The notes: generated from the sequence alone by a model not told the origin. Counted from the first letter of the stretch, positions 15,271-24,568 are shown. The stretch: DNA of 64,000 nt from Candidatus Promineifilum breve (GCF_900066015.1 NZ_LN890656.1:868001-932000); one strand, 5' to 3'. A program made the numbers and translations.

Positions 15271-15287
15271 AGAACCAAGAACTTGCC

Positions 15288-15833
15288 ATGAAGATTGCTA
15301 TTGGCTCCGACGAACGAACTGAAATGACCGACGCCATTGTGGCCGAGTTGCGGCGGCGGGGGCATGGGGTGTGGGCGGCCGGGCCACTGGCCGGGCCGCT
15401 GGTCGATTCGCCGCCGGACCTGAGCGGTGGCGCGGGCGACGTTTCAACGCCAGCGGCCGATGCCCCCACCCCGCCGATCCGGCCCGATCACCTATGGCCG
15501 AGCGTGGCGCGGACGGTGGCCGAGGCGGTGGCCGGCGGCGCGGCCGATGAGGGGCTGCTGTTGTGCTGGACGGGCACGGGCGTCAGCATGGCGGCCAACA
15601 AAGTGCCGGGCATTCGCGCCGCGCTGTGCGCCGACGCGGCCACGGCCCGCGGCGCGCGCCTGTGGAACAACGCCAACGTGCTCTGCCTCTCCCTGCGGCT
15701 GACCACGGCGGCCGTCGCCACGGAAATCCTGGATGCCTGGTTCGATACTTCGTTCATTCCCAACGACAACGATAACGCCTGCCTGGCGCTTCTCGAAGCA
15801 ATGGAAACTAATAAATTAGGAATTACGAATTAG
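15288..15833 (+). CDS. rpiB: RpiB/LacAB-family sugar-phosphate isomerase
   Basis: 181 residues. The start MKIAIGSDE and the block CWTGTGVSMAANKVPGIRAA with WNNANVLCLSLR match ribose-5-phosphate isomerase B, including the active-site Cys and the GTG phosphate loop. RpiB interconverts ribose-5-phosphate and ribulose-5-phosphate in the cytosol. Family members are near 150 residues. The excess comes from an insert at about residues 35-65 (LSGGAGDVSTPAADAPTPP) that replaces the usual short loop, and from a C-terminal tail (NKLGITN) encoded by an A-type repeat. The HP/DHxG residues of the N-terminal half are altered, so substrate could differ (LacAB or another sugar phosphate). Confidence 0.8.
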   Translation: MKIAIGSDERTEMTDAIVAELRRRGHGVWAAGPLAGPLVDSPPDLSGGAGDVSTPAADAPTPPIRPDHLWPSVARTVAEAVAGGAADEGLLLCWTGTGVSMAANKVPGIRAALCADAATARGARLWNNANVLCLSLRLTTAAVATEILDAWFDTSFIPNDNDNACLALLEAMETNKLGITN

Positions 15834-15891
15834 GAATTAGGAATGAAGAGCGCGTTCTTCATTCCTAATTCGTAATTCCTAATTCCTAATT
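15815..15891. repeat. A-type palindrome overlapping a gene end
   Basis: ATTAGGAATTACGAATTAGG on the left, GAAGAGCGCGTTCTTC at the centre and the mirror complement on the right. The stop codon of the RpiB-like gene lies inside the left arm, and the next gene's GGAG lies just beyond the right arm. Confidence 0.85.
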
Positions 15892-15900
15892 GGAGAAAAT

Positions 15901-16602
15901 ATGTCCCCACCAAGCGCATTCACCGTTCCCACCTTCTTCGGCTACACGGCCATCCTGCTCTGGGCCATCTCGGGGGCCATTGTCGGCTGGCGCAAGGGGT
16001 ATGACGTCGTCGGCGTGTTTGTCATCGCCTTTGTCTCGGCGTTCGGCGGCGGCCTCATGCGCGACGGGCTGTTTCTGCAACGCCTGCCGGTGGTGCTGAC
16101 CGACCCCAACTATATGTTCCTGCTGCTGGTGGCCGTGGGGCTGGTCACCATCGTCGGCCGCCGTTTGCAGCGCGACCGCACGCTGGGCAAGGTGGTGTCG
16201 ATCATCGACGCGGCCGGGGTGCCGATGTTTGTGGTCATCGGGGCCGAGCTGGCCCGCGGCCGCATCCTGACCCTGCCGGCTATCATCCTGGTGGCGACGG
16301 TGTCGGGCGTGGGCGGCGGTCTGGCGCGCGACGTGCTGGCCGGCGACACGCCGGAACTGTTGCGGCCGGGGCAGTATAACACGCTGCTGGTCGTGCTGGC
16401 GGCCATTGCCTATATGGTCTTGTCCTACGACGTAGGCTTTAACCGGCTGTGGGTGGCCTGGGGGGTGGTCTTCGCGTTTTTCATCGCCCGGCTGCTGACC
16501 ATCCACTTCAACTGGCGCACCCGGCCGCTGCACGATTTCCACATCCGCGAGATGGTGGAGGGGGTGGTGGAGTGGATTCCGGGGTGGAAGAAGGAAGAGT
16601 AA
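15901..16602 (+). CDS. TRIC-type (UPF0126/YicG) cation channel family protein
   Basis: 233 residues, ATG with GGAG 6 nt upstream. Two tandem UPF0126 units, each with three helices and the signature GGGLxRD: FGGGLMRDGLF near residue 40 and GGGLARDVLAG near residue 140. Seven hydrophobic helices in total. Bacterial members are homologues of trimeric intracellular cation channels and probably conduct K+. The stop TAA lies at the edge of the next A-type palindrome. Confidence 0.9.
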   Translation: MSPPSAFTVPTFFGYTAILLWAISGAIVGWRKGYDVVGVFVIAFVSAFGGGLMRDGLFLQRLPVVLTDPNYMFLLLVAVGLVTIVGRRLQRDRTLGKVVSIIDAAGVPMFVVIGAELARGRILTLPAIILVATVSGVGGGLARDVLAGDTPELLRPGQYNTLLVVLAAIAYMVLSYDVGFNRLWVAWGVVFAFFIARLLTIHFNWRTRPLHDFHIREMVEGVVEWIPGWKKEE

Positions 16603-16668
16603 TTACGAATTACGAATTACGAATTACGAATTGCGCAATTCGTAATTCGTAATTCGTAATTCGTAATT
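16601..16668. repeat. Perfect 68-bp A-type palindrome
   Basis: Four and a half 7-bp units (AATTACG) mirror their complement about the centre GCGC (16633-16636). Arms are 34 bp with no mismatch. It lies between the TRIC and MscS genes and begins at the TRIC stop codon. Confidence 0.95.
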
Positions 16669-16686
16669 CATGCTATGCTATAGGCT

Positions 16687-17961
16687 ATGCTCATCCGTCG
16701 TGCTCTCTGGTTGATATTGTTGCTGGCCTTGCTGGGCGGGGCGGCGGGGGCACGGGCGCAGGAGGAGACGGCCCCGGTGCGGGTCGATGGGCGCACCATC
16801 TTTCGCGTGGGGCCGGCCGACGATGCCGACGCCGCGGCCCGCGCCGAGCGCATCGAAGACCGTCTGGCGGCGCTGCTGGAGAACCCGCGCACCATTGCCC
16901 CGGCGGTCATTGAGGCCAGCCGGCCCGACGAGCGGCGCATCACCGTGTCGGCCGTGCCCATCGTCACCATAACGGCCGCCGACGCCGAGGAGAACGTGAC
17001 CACGGTCGATGCCCTGGCCGCCGAGTGGGCCGCGGCCATCGACGTGGCCCTGCGCGAGGGGCGCGAGCGGCGCGGCGGCGGCCTGAGCGACGTGTGGCTG
17101 CTGGTGGAGGCGGCGGCGGTGCGGCTCTATGAGTCGGCGCGCACCATTTTGCCGCGGGCGCTGGCGACCGTGTTCGTGCTGCTGCTGTTCGGCGTCATCG
17201 CCATCGCCACGCGCTTCCTCATGCGCCGCCTGTTCCGGCTTATCCTGCGCGATCGGACGCTGGAGAATTTGCTGACGCAGGTCATCTATTACTCCATCTG
17301 GGTGCTGGGCATCATCATCGCCGTCAACGCGCTGGGCTTCGATCCGCAATCGCTGGCAACCGGGCTGGGCCTCACCAGTCTGGCGCTGGGCTTTGCCTTG
17401 CAGGATATTTTGTCCAACTTCATCAGTGGCATGCTGATTCTGGTATTGCGGCCGTTCGAGCTGGACGATCAGATCGTCATCGGCGACACGGAGGGGTCGG
17501 TGGAGCAGATCGATCTGCGGGCCACGCGCATCCGCACCTATGACGGCCGGCTGGTGCTGGTGCCCAACGCCGAGCTGTTCACCTCGCGGGTGACGAACAA
17601 CACGGCCTCGCCGGTGTTACGCAGCAGCATTCTGGTGGTGCTGGGCTACGAGGAAGACCTGGCGCGGGCGGCGCGGGTGCTGCTGGCGGCCACGCGCACG
17701 GCCGAAGGGGTGCTGGAAGCGCCGCCGCCCTCGACGCTGTTCCGCGAACTAGCCAACAACACGCTGGCGATTGAGGTGCGTTTCTGGACCGATTCGCGCC
17801 GCTCGGACTTTCTGGCGTCGTCGTCGGCCGTGCGGCTGGCGCTGCTGGAGGCGCTGAAGCGGGAGGGGATCGCGTTGGCGAATCCGGCGTTTGTGACGTT
17901 GGAGTGGGGGAAGAAGAGTGGGCAGAGGACAGAGGGTAGTGAACTGACTACTGACCACTGA
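16687..17961 (+). CDS. MscS-type mechanosensitive channel
   Basis: 424 residues. Signal peptide 1-24 (ending GAAGARA-QEE) and a periplasmic domain to about residue 145, then three membrane helices (150-180, 200-222, 228-262). The last is the Gly/Ala-rich pore helix (GLGLTSLALGFALQDILSNF). The MscS beta domain follows, with FELDDQIVIGDTEGSVEQI and LVLVPNAELFTSRVTN. The channel releases solutes under hypo-osmotic stress. The last 16 residues (from KKSGQRTEGS) and the stop lie in a C-type repeat, beyond the conserved fold. Confidence 0.9.
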   Translation: MLIRRALWLILLLALLGGAAGARAQEETAPVRVDGRTIFRVGPADDADAAARAERIEDRLAALLENPRTIAPAVIEASRPDERRITVSAVPIVTITAADAEENVTTVDALAAEWAAAIDVALREGRERRGGGLSDVWLLVEAAAVRLYESARTILPRALATVFVLLLFGVIAIATRFLMRRLFRLILRDRTLENLLTQVIYYSIWVLGIIIAVNALGFDPQSLATGLGLTSLALGFALQDILSNFISGMLILVLRPFELDDQIVIGDTEGSVEQIDLRATRIRTYDGRLVLVPNAELFTSRVTNNTASPVLRSSILVVLGYEEDLARAARVLLAATRTAEGVLEAPPPSTLFRELANNTLAIEVRFWTDSRRSDFLASSSAVRLALLEALKREGIALANPAFVTLEWGKKSGQRTEGSELTTDH

Positions 17962-18055
17962 CCACTGACCACAGACCACAGACGACTGAAGAGCGATTGC
18001 GATTGCGATAGCGATTGCGATTGCGAGCTACTGCCCACTGCCCACTATCCGCGGA
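17930..18055. repeat. C-type and J-type repeat block
   Basis: Runs of GACCACTGACCAC (C family) cover the 3' end of the MscS gene, then GATTGCGATTGCGATAGCG (J family), then GCCCACTGCCCAC. The remaining bases to 18143 hold the next gene's leader. Confidence 0.75.
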
Positions 18056-18143
18056 GGGTAACTCGTAGGGGCAACGAACGGGAAGCGCCCGTTGACTTCA
18101 TCCTGCGCGCTATGGTACTGTGGGTTCAGGAGGTAACGGAGCC

Positions 18144-20303
18144 ATGTTACCATTCACCCGGCGATTGTCCCTCACTTTGATCGTTGTGCTGGTCGGATTG
18201 ACGGCCGTTGCCGCCCAGGCAACGGCGGCCCGGGCCACGGCCGGCGGCTACCCCTACCCCGACGAATGGGTCATCGAATGTGTCGATTGCCCGCGCAGCT
18301 TCGCCGAGCTAACGGCTGCCGCGGCCGCCGTGGGGCCGGATGGCGCGCTCCACGCCGTCTATGGCGGCGAGGGGCTTTATCATCTGACCTACCGTGACGG
18401 CGCCTGGGACGTTGAGACCATCGCCGAGGCGGGAACCGGCCTGCGCCCGCCGGTCATGGGCATCGGCGGCGACGGCCGCGTCCACGCTCTCTATGTCGTC
18501 GGCCAGACCGGCAGCCTGCGCCATGCCTACCAGACCGCCTCGGGTTGGCAGATCGAGACACTGCCGTTCCTCGCCGATGCGTACGCGCTGGTCGTTGATT
18601 CGGCGGGCCAGCCCCATGTGGCCTATCTCAAATGGCACGCCCCCGGCCTGTTCTACGCCCGCGCCGACGGCGGCGCGTGGCCCACCACGGTGATCGACGA
18701 GCACGGCGGCGCCCCCGCGCTGGCCCTGGATGCCGACGGCCGCCCGGCCGTTTGCTACAACAACTCCGGGCAGCGCCGGTTCACCGTCAACCGCTTCGAT
18801 GGCGCGGCCTGGAACCCGGAAGTTATTGGCCCAGATGAGTATGAAGCCATCGATTGCGCCCTGGCCTTCGCCGCCGACGGCACGCTCCACACCGCCCAGC
18901 GCACGGCGACCGGGCTGCACCACAGCGTGCGCCGGGCGGCGGGCTGGGAAACGGAAATGGTCGCTCCCGGCAATGACAACGACCGCCAGACCGGCCTAAC
19001 CCCGTCGCTGCGGCTGGATGCCACCGGCGCGCCCCACATCACCTATTCCATCCTCCACCAGCCGGGCTATCCCTTCCCGAATGTCTTCTTCCACACGCAA
19101 CATTACGCCGTGGAGACGCCGGACGGCTGGCAGTTGGAAACAGTTGACGACACGATCAACGCCCGCACGGGCACGCTCCTGCTGGACGGCGGCCGGCTGC
19201 GCGTTGTCTATCGCGACCGGCTGGGGTTGGCGCTGGCCGAACGGGTGAGCGGCGAATGGCAGCGTGTTCGGTTGGATCGCAGCGGTGACGTCGGCCGCGA
19301 CCCGATCATCGCCTTCCATGGCACGGCCATGCGCGCCGGCTATTCTGACATCCAGAACCATGCCTTGTTCTACGCCGCGCAAACGGGCCAGGGTTGGACG
19401 GCCGAGGTGATCGATCAGGGGCCACCCGGCGGCGAACCGGGCAGCCTCAGGGGGCTGGCCCCGGGGCCGGATGGCGCGCCGCACGCGATCTTCAACCGCC
19501 CCTACGACCGCAACTATCCCTTGAACTACGTCGTCCGCGACGCCGACGGCTGGCAGTTCCACGAGCTGGCGGACAGCGAATACGCCGGCCCCAGCGGCCT
19601 GATCGTTGACAACATGGGCCGCGCCCACATCGCCACGGCCCGCCGGCGGGGCGCTATACTCGAATACCTGCCCTGGACTGTGCCGGGCGCGCCTGGCCCC
19701 GGCGAGTTGATCGACAGTGGCAGCGCCGGGGGTGAGCGGCTGGGCTGGGTTGCCGGGCCGGGCGGCGAGTTGCACGCGGCCTACGTCAACTGGGCAGGGA
19801 GTGGGGTGAGCTATGCCACGCGCTCGCCCGGCGGCGTCTGGTCGGTCGAGACCATCTTCTGCTGCACGCTCAATATCGTCACCGAGGCCGTTCTGGCGCT
19901 GGACGACGACGGACGGCCGCACGTGGCCTACGCCATCGAGGGCGTGGGGGTGGTATATGCCACGCAGGAAAGCGCCGGTGGGCCGTGGCAAATCGACCTG
20001 ACCCTGCCCCGCACCGATTGGGCCACCGAGGCCGCTCTGGCCGTCGATCTGCGGGGGGACGTTCACCTGAGCTACTACGATAACGAAGCAGGCGCGTTGA
20101 TCTATGCCCTGTGGGATGGCTCGGAATGGCAATGGGGGCCGCTCGAGCTGGGCGAAGGCGAGGGCATGGATAGCGCGTTGGCTCTCGATCCGTTCGGCAA
20201 CCCGGCCATCGTCTACCGCGCCCCGGCTACTGGTGACGTGATGGTGGCCTATATTCCGGCCGATGCGCCGGCGGCCGTGTTTTTGCCTGTGGTTAGCCGG
20301 TGA
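18144..20303 (+). CDS. Secreted repeat protein, probable beta-propeller
   Basis: 720 residues. ATG at 18144 is preferred because AGGAGG lies 10 nt upstream and the signal peptide (FTRRLSLTLIVVLVGL, cut near ARA) starts at once. The body is built of about 12-14 units of 45-50 residues with a hallmark xLALDxxGxPHVAYxxx followed by xxxWxxExI, for example LALDADGRPAVCYNN and LALDDDGRPHVAYAI. This is typical of propeller-like secreted proteins. It ends AAVFLPVVSR; a terminal xFLPLVxR motif is common on exported Chloroflexota proteins and may be a surface-retention signal (inference). Ligand unknown. Confidence 0.8.
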   Translation: MLPFTRRLSLTLIVVLVGLTAVAAQATAARATAGGYPYPDEWVIECVDCPRSFAELTAAAAAVGPDGALHAVYGGEGLYHLTYRDGAWDVETIAEAGTGLRPPVMGIGGDGRVHALYVVGQTGSLRHAYQTASGWQIETLPFLADAYALVVDSAGQPHVAYLKWHAPGLFYARADGGAWPTTVIDEHGGAPALALDADGRPAVCYNNSGQRRFTVNRFDGAAWNPEVIGPDEYEAIDCALAFAADGTLHTAQRTATGLHHSVRRAAGWETEMVAPGNDNDRQTGLTPSLRLDATGAPHITYSILHQPGYPFPNVFFHTQHYAVETPDGWQLETVDDTINARTGTLLLDGGRLRVVYRDRLGLALAERVSGEWQRVRLDRSGDVGRDPIIAFHGTAMRAGYSDIQNHALFYAAQTGQGWTAEVIDQGPPGGEPGSLRGLAPGPDGAPHAIFNRPYDRNYPLNYVVRDADGWQFHELADSEYAGPSGLIVDNMGRAHIATARRRGAILEYLPWTVPGAPGPGELIDSGSAGGERLGWVAGPGGELHAAYVNWAGSGVSYATRSPGGVWSVETIFCCTLNIVTEAVLALDDDGRPHVAYAIEGVGVVYATQESAGGPWQIDLTLPRTDWATEAALAVDLRGDVHLSYYDNEAGALIYALWDGSEWQWGPLELGEGEGMDSALALDPFGNPAIVYRAPATGDVMVAYIPADAPAAVFLPVVSR

Positions 20304-20379
20304 TCGTTGAGGCGGTATGAGTTTGGAGCGACGGATTGGGGGGTGGGTTGCCAGGAGATTAAAAATAATAGACGTGTTC

Positions 20380-20456
20380 TCGACGCGGGTTCAAACCCGC
20401 GGCTGCTACACAAAACCCGGCTGAAGCCGGTTGCAGAGGCGCAGGCAACGCGTTTT
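20380..20456. repeat. K element
   Basis: GCGGGTTCAAACCCGCGGC, then AACCCGGCTGAAGCCGGTT and GCGTTTTAGG: the two K hairpins in reverse orientation to the copies at 5064 and 48028. Confidence 0.8.
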
Positions 20457-20477
20457 AGGTTAACAAATTAAAGCGGT

Positions 20478-20640
20478 GTAGGGGCGAGGCGGCGGCGATG
20501 GGGGTAGGTGGAAACAATGCGCCTTGTCTCGCCGCCGCTCCGCCCTCTTGGGTCACGGCCGAAGAGGGGTCTGGCAACCGGGAGACAAGGCCGACCGTTT
20601 CCCATTAACGTCTATCCCGGTTGCCAGACCCCTACCACCC
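20478..20640. repeat. L element, single copy
   Basis: The 5' half is AGGGGCGAGGCGGCGGCGA and its complement CTCGCCGCCGCTCCGCCCTC. The 3' half is GGGTCTGGCAACCGGGAG and TCCCGGTTGCCAGACCC. The order is that of the five-copy array at 47.2-48.0 kb. Confidence 0.8.
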
Positions 20641-20668
20641 GCCACGGCCGGGCTGCCCTAGTGGCTTT

Positions 20669-20765
20669 CTGAAGAACGATGGCGATTGCGATTGCGATAG
20701 CGATTGCGAGCTACTGCTCACTGCCCACTGCCCACTGTCCACTGTCCACTGCCCACTACCCACTA
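20669..20765. repeat. J plus C repeat
   Basis: GAAGAACGATGGCGATTGCG and GCGATAGCGATTGCG followed by CACTGCCCACTGTCCAC runs up to the stop of the minus-strand glycosyltransferase gene. Same J-C order as at 17990, 24595 and 49558. Confidence 0.75.
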
Positions 20766-23210
20766 CTCACTGGTCAGCCGCAACTCCCGCACGTGGATCT
20801 TCACATCTTCGCCCGCGTTGAGGTCGCGTATCTCCACCGTCATCTCGGCCACCAACGGCGGCGCGCCGGGGAAGGGCATCTCGACATGCGGGTCGGGGCC
20901 GAGGCCGCGGAACTCCTGGGTGATGGTCACCGGCGCGCCGTCGGGCGGGGTCAGAGTGACCGTCAGGCCCACGTCCATCGTGCCGAAATCGGCCGCCAAC
21001 CCGCCCACCGGCCGCGGCGCGTCGAAGACGAAGCTGTAACTCACCGGGTTGCCGGCGATGTGGCGCACCAGGGTGAAGGTGTCGCCGTCGAACAGGTCGG
21101 CCAGCTGCCCGGCCTCGAAGCGCGTGTGGGTCACGGTCACCGGTTGGCCGTCGAGAGTGATGGTCTCGGTCACCGGTTGCCGCAACGCCTCCAGCTCGGC
21201 GGCGAACACCTCCGCCACGTTGGGCGCGTAGGCCAGCCGGGCCAGCAGGAAGCCCGGCCGCCCGTCGGGATAGGCCACCGTCTCCTCCACGGCCACGGCG
21301 GCGAATTTGCCGCTGGCCTGCGCCCGCTCCACCTCGTCGGGCATCATAATGAACAGCATGTCGGGCGTCAGCGGGCGTGGCTCGGCCAGGAAGGCATCGA
21401 CGTTGAGCGTGCGCACGCGCTGCTGGTCGGCGTCGCTCAGGAAGAAGCGCGGGAACATGTCCGCGCCGTTGGCCCAATTGGGGGTCAGGATGATCTCCGT
21501 CGCCGGGTCGGCCGCCAGCCGCTGCTCGATCAGGGCGAACAGTTGCGCCGCGCCATACTGCATGCCGCCCATCGTGTAATCGCTATACCAGCGCGGCCCT
21601 TCGGCCAGGGCGTAGCGGAGCGTGCCCAGGCTCATCAGAGCGAGTAGGATAAAGATGAGCGTGGAGAGGCGGGTGGCGAGGGGCGCGTGGCGGGTGGCGG
21701 GTGGCGCGTGGTGGGTGGCGAGTGGCGGGTGGTGGGTGGCGAGTGGCGCGGGGCGGGTGGCGGGTGAAGAGCGTGGCGTCGGTTCGGCCGTTTCACTGCC
21801 CACTGCCCACTGACCACTGACCACTGTCAAAAGCCAATCGATGCCGATGCCAATCAACAGCGTGACCGGAACGACGACCGACAGCACCCGCGTAATCGCC
21901 ACATCGACCAGCGCCGCGCCCACCGGCGCGGCCAGCAGGGCCAGCAATACCACGCGATACGCCGCCGCTGGTGCGACCCTCTCGGGTGCGCCCCTCTCGG
22001 GTGCGACCCACTTTCTGAAGTGGGTTGCACCTTGCGCTGGTTCTAGTGTGTCTCCTTCAGGTGCAACCCACTCAGGAAAGTGGGTCGCACTTGGGTCGCT
22101 ATTGACTCCAGAAGGTGCAACCCACTCAGGAAAGTGGGTCGCACCGGGGGATTTCCGCAGCCCACGCCCCACCGCAACCACAACCCCCAACACCACCAAC
22201 GGCAAAAACACCACCCGCATATGCCCCAACGACTCGCCCATGCGATGGCGAATCAGGTCATGGTCGTTGGGCTGGAACCAGTAGGCCGGGCTGAGGCCAT
22301 AGAGGTAGCGCCGGGCGAATTCGGCCAGCTTGTCGGCCGCCGCTATATCGCGGAACCAGTAGGAATCGAGCGAACGCAGGTGATAGGCCAGGTCGGTGGG
22401 ATAGGCGAGACGGAAGCGGAGGTAGGGCCAGGCCAACAGGGCGGCCAAGGCCAGGAAAAGGAGCAGGGGAGCAGGGGAGCGGGGGAGCAGGGGTGCGGAA
22501 TTCTCCCCTGCCCCCCTGCTCCCCTGCTCCCCTGCTCCCCCCCGCACCACCCGCCAATGATACGGCGCATCCACCACCGCCAGCGCCAGGGCCAGCACGC
22601 CGATGATCGCCTGCCCATTGCTGTAGCTATAGAAGGCCGCCGCGGCGAAGACGAGGGCCGGGTAGACATAACGTGGCGAACGGGTGCGGTAGAGCAGGTA
22701 GCAATAGATGAACAGGGCGTAGAAGGCCACCATTTCGGCCGTCTCGAACGCCGTGCGGCTGTGGAGGAACCAGGCCGGGGTGGCCGCCAATACCAGCACG
22801 CTCAGATACCAGCCGCGGGCGCGAAACACGTTGCGCAGCGTGCCGGCCACGGCGGCCATGCCCAGCAGCCCCACCCAGACGCTGACCAGCCGCGTGACCA
22901 ACACCGACAGGCCCAGCAGCCGCGCCGGCAGCAGTTGCAGATAGACCGACAGGCTCAGATTCCACACAGCGTAGTTCTTGAAATAGGGCGGCCAGAGCAG
23001 CCCGTCGCTGTTGCGGAAGCCGTCGCGGATGAGTTCGGCGGCCGATACGGCCTGGATGGCCTCGTCGGAGAAGAAGTAGATGGGGAAATCGGCCAGCCCG
23101 ATGAGGCGCGTGGCGGCATAGATGAGCAGGGCGGCCACGAACAGGGCCAACGCCGGCCCCTCTCCTGACCGCTGCCGGGGAGAGAGGGAACGTCTCTCGC
23201 GTGTTGTCAT
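20763..23210 (-). CDS. GT39-type membrane glycosyltransferase with large repeat-encoded inserts
   Basis: 815 residues from an ATG at 23210 whose ATGA overlaps the stop of the upstream gene, so translation is likely coupled. About ten membrane helices lie in residues 20-540. The first extracytoplasmic loop has FPIYFFSDEAIQA, with the acidic pair typical of ArnT/PMT-like lipid-phosphate-sugar transferases. A soluble beta-rich domain follows from about 550. Four repeat-encoded inserts are in frame: H (residues 5-17), D (222-251, GGAGEQGSRGAGEN), N (354-413, three copies of ATHFPEWVAP) and C+E (460-523). All lie between or beside predicted helices. With the upstream gene it probably forms a two-gene operon for envelope glycan or glycoprotein synthesis. 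Confidence 0.85.
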   Translation of the reverse strand: MTTRERRSLSPRQRSGEGPALALFVAALLIYAATRLIGLADFPIYFFSDEAIQAVSAAELIRDGFRNSDGLLWPPYFKNYAVWNLSLSVYLQLLPARLLGLSVLVTRLVSVWVGLLGMAAVAGTLRNVFRARGWYLSVLVLAATPAWFLHSRTAFETAEMVAFYALFIYCYLLYRTRSPRYVYPALVFAAAAFYSYSNGQAIIGVLALALAVVDAPYHWRVVRGGAGEQGSRGAGENSAPLLPRSPAPLLLFLALAALLAWPYLRFRLAYPTDLAYHLRSLDSYWFRDIAAADKLAEFARRYLYGLSPAYWFQPNDHDLIRHRMGESLGHMRVVFLPLVVLGVVVAVGRGLRKSPGATHFPEWVAPSGVNSDPSATHFPEWVAPEGDTLEPAQGATHFRKWVAPERGAPERVAPAAAYRVVLLALLAAPVGAALVDVAITRVLSVVVPVTLLIGIGIDWLLTVVSGQWAVGSETAEPTPRSSPATRPAPLATHHPPLATHHAPPATRHAPLATRLSTLIFILLALMSLGTLRYALAEGPRWYSDYTMGGMQYGAAQLFALIEQRLAADPATEIILTPNWANGADMFPRFFLSDADQQRVRTLNVDAFLAEPRPLTPDMLFIMMPDEVERAQASGKFAAVAVEETVAYPDGRPGFLLARLAYAPNVAEVFAAELEALRQPVTETITLDGQPVTVTHTRFEAGQLADLFDGDTFTLVRHIAGNPVSYSFVFDAPRPVGGLAADFGTMDVGLTVTLTPPDGAPVTITQEFRGLGPDPHVEMPFPGAPPLVAEMTVEIRDLNAGEDVKIHVRELRLTSE
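21640..22148. repeat. C/E and N elements inside the glycosyltransferase gene
   Basis: 21640-21830 holds E units (GGTGGCGAGTGGCGGGTGG) and a C run. 21970-22148 holds three N units, each GTGCAACCCACTCAGGAAAG or a variant followed by TGGGTCGCAC, that is, short palindromes about AGTGGGT/ACCCACT. All are in frame. A D array (GGGGAGCAGGGGAGCGGGGG) lies in the same gene at 22456-22545 and an H element at 23160-23195. Confidence 0.8.
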
Positions 23211-24568
23211 GCTGTTCTGCCCCACATTTCCTCCGGCAGGCGCGACCACAGCCAACGCAACCCCGCGGCGGCGCACAGGCACATGGGCGCGGTCATAATC
23301 AGGCTATATTGGGGCCATTTAGTGCTCCAGAGCAACAGAAACAGCAGCCCCATGCCCCACCACAGGACGATCACCCGCCCCCGGCCACCCTGAGACAGCC
23401 ATTGCGGCCGCAGCCCGATGACCCCCAATGCGGCCGTCACCGTGTCCAGCGGCGTCACGATGGCCCCCGGATGCCACGTCGCCGGCTGGGCCGTGAACAG
23501 CCATACGAACGGCTGCCACCACGGGTAGCCCGATTGGGCCACGTGTTCCCCCTGCGAAAAGGCGGCGTGGAACAGGATGGAGTCGATCAGGCGGCCGAAG
23601 GGGTCGGTCCATAGGTACGGGTTGGCGGCGTAGAAGACGAGGAGGGCCAGGGTGCCCCAGGCGAGGAGGGGGAGGAGAGGCGCAGGGGAGCGGGGGTGCA
23701 GGGGGGCAGGGGAGATTGCTGCTTCTGTCGCTCTCCCTTGCTCCCCTGCTCCCTTTCTCCCCTGCTCCCCTGCCCCCCAGCCCCCCTGCACCCCTGCTCT
23801 GCGCCCACTCAGCCAACGCCAGAGGTAATCGGCGGCAATGGCCAGCCCGGCCACGGCGTAGACGTATTTGCCGGCGGCGGTCAGGCCGAGGGCGACGGCC
23901 GAGAGTGTCCACCAGAAGAGCAGGGGGGCAGGGGAGCGGGGGTGCAGGGGGGATGAAGAATGCAGGGGTGCATTCTCCTGCTCCACTGCCCCCCTGCCCC
24001 CCTGCTCCCCTGCGCTCACGGCCAACGCCCGCATGTAGGCCAGGACGGCCACCGAGGCCGTCAACATCGGCAGGGCTTCCAGATAGATTTGCGCCGTGTA
24101 TTTGACGGTGTAGGTATGGACGGCCAGCAGCGCCCCGGCCGCCGGGCTGACCAGGGCCAGCAGCAGCACGTGGAGCACGCCGAACAGGGCCGAGGCGCGC
24201 CGGCTGCCCAGAAAGATGGCGTTGATCTGATCCAGCGCCGGCCGGTTGGCCGGGTTGGCGGCCCAGGCTTCGAAGGTGGTGCCGGCGGCGGCCGTGTCGC
24301 CGATGGGCACACCGGCCGGCAGCGGCGGGTGGCGCAGGAAGACGGCGGCGTAGAGCAGCTTGACCAGGCCGGGATGCTCCGGCGTGGGATCATTGCTGAC
24401 CAGTTGCCGCAGGTCACCGGCCCGGATGGCCTCGGCATAGGCGTAGCCCGCCTCGAAATAGACCGGCTCGTCGAAGTCGAGCGGCAGCCGCTGCACGGCC
24501 AGCGCCCGCAGGCCCACGGCCAGCAGGACGACGGCGACGATCAAGAGCCAGCGGCGGCGTATGCTCAT
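23207..24568 (-). CDS. GT39-type membrane glycosyltransferase
   Basis: 453 residues. N-terminal helix RRRWLLIVAVVLLAVGLRAL, then LDFDEPVYFEAGYAY with the acidic DE pair of the GT39/PMT superfamily, followed by about nine more helices. Two D-type inserts are in frame: residues 184-217 (SAGEQGGRGAVEQENAP) and 258-298 (AGVQGGWGAGEQGRKG), both in loops between helices. Expected to transfer a sugar from a polyprenyl-phosphate donor outside the membrane. The stop overlaps the next gene's start by ATGA. Confidence 0.85.
   Translation of the reverse strand: MSIRRRWLLIVAVVLLAVGLRALAVQRLPLDFDEPVYFEAGYAYAEAIRAGDLRQLVSNDPTPEHPGLVKLLYAAVFLRHPPLPAGVPIGDTAAAGTTFEAWAANPANRPALDQINAIFLGSRRASALFGVLHVLLLALVSPAAGALLAVHTYTVKYTAQIYLEALPMLTASVAVLAYMRALAVSAGEQGGRGAVEQENAPLHSSSPLHPRSPAPLLFWWTLSAVALGLTAAGKYVYAVAGLAIAADYLWRWLSGRRAGVQGGWGAGEQGRKGAGEQGRATEAAISPAPLHPRSPAPLLPLLAWGTLALLVFYAANPYLWTDPFGRLIDSILFHAAFSQGEHVAQSGYPWWQPFVWLFTAQPATWHPGAIVTPLDTVTAALGVIGLRPQWLSQGGRGRVIVLWWGMGLLFLLLWSTKWPQYSLIMTAPMCLCAAAGLRWLWSRLPEEMWGRTA
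23675..24016. repeat. Two D arrays inside a glycosyltransferase gene
   Basis: 23675-23795 and 23917-24016 each hold GGGGAGCGGGGGTGCAGGGG-like units on the left and CCCCTGCTCCCCTGC-like units on the right, so each is an imperfect palindrome. Both keep the reading frame. Confidence 0.8.
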
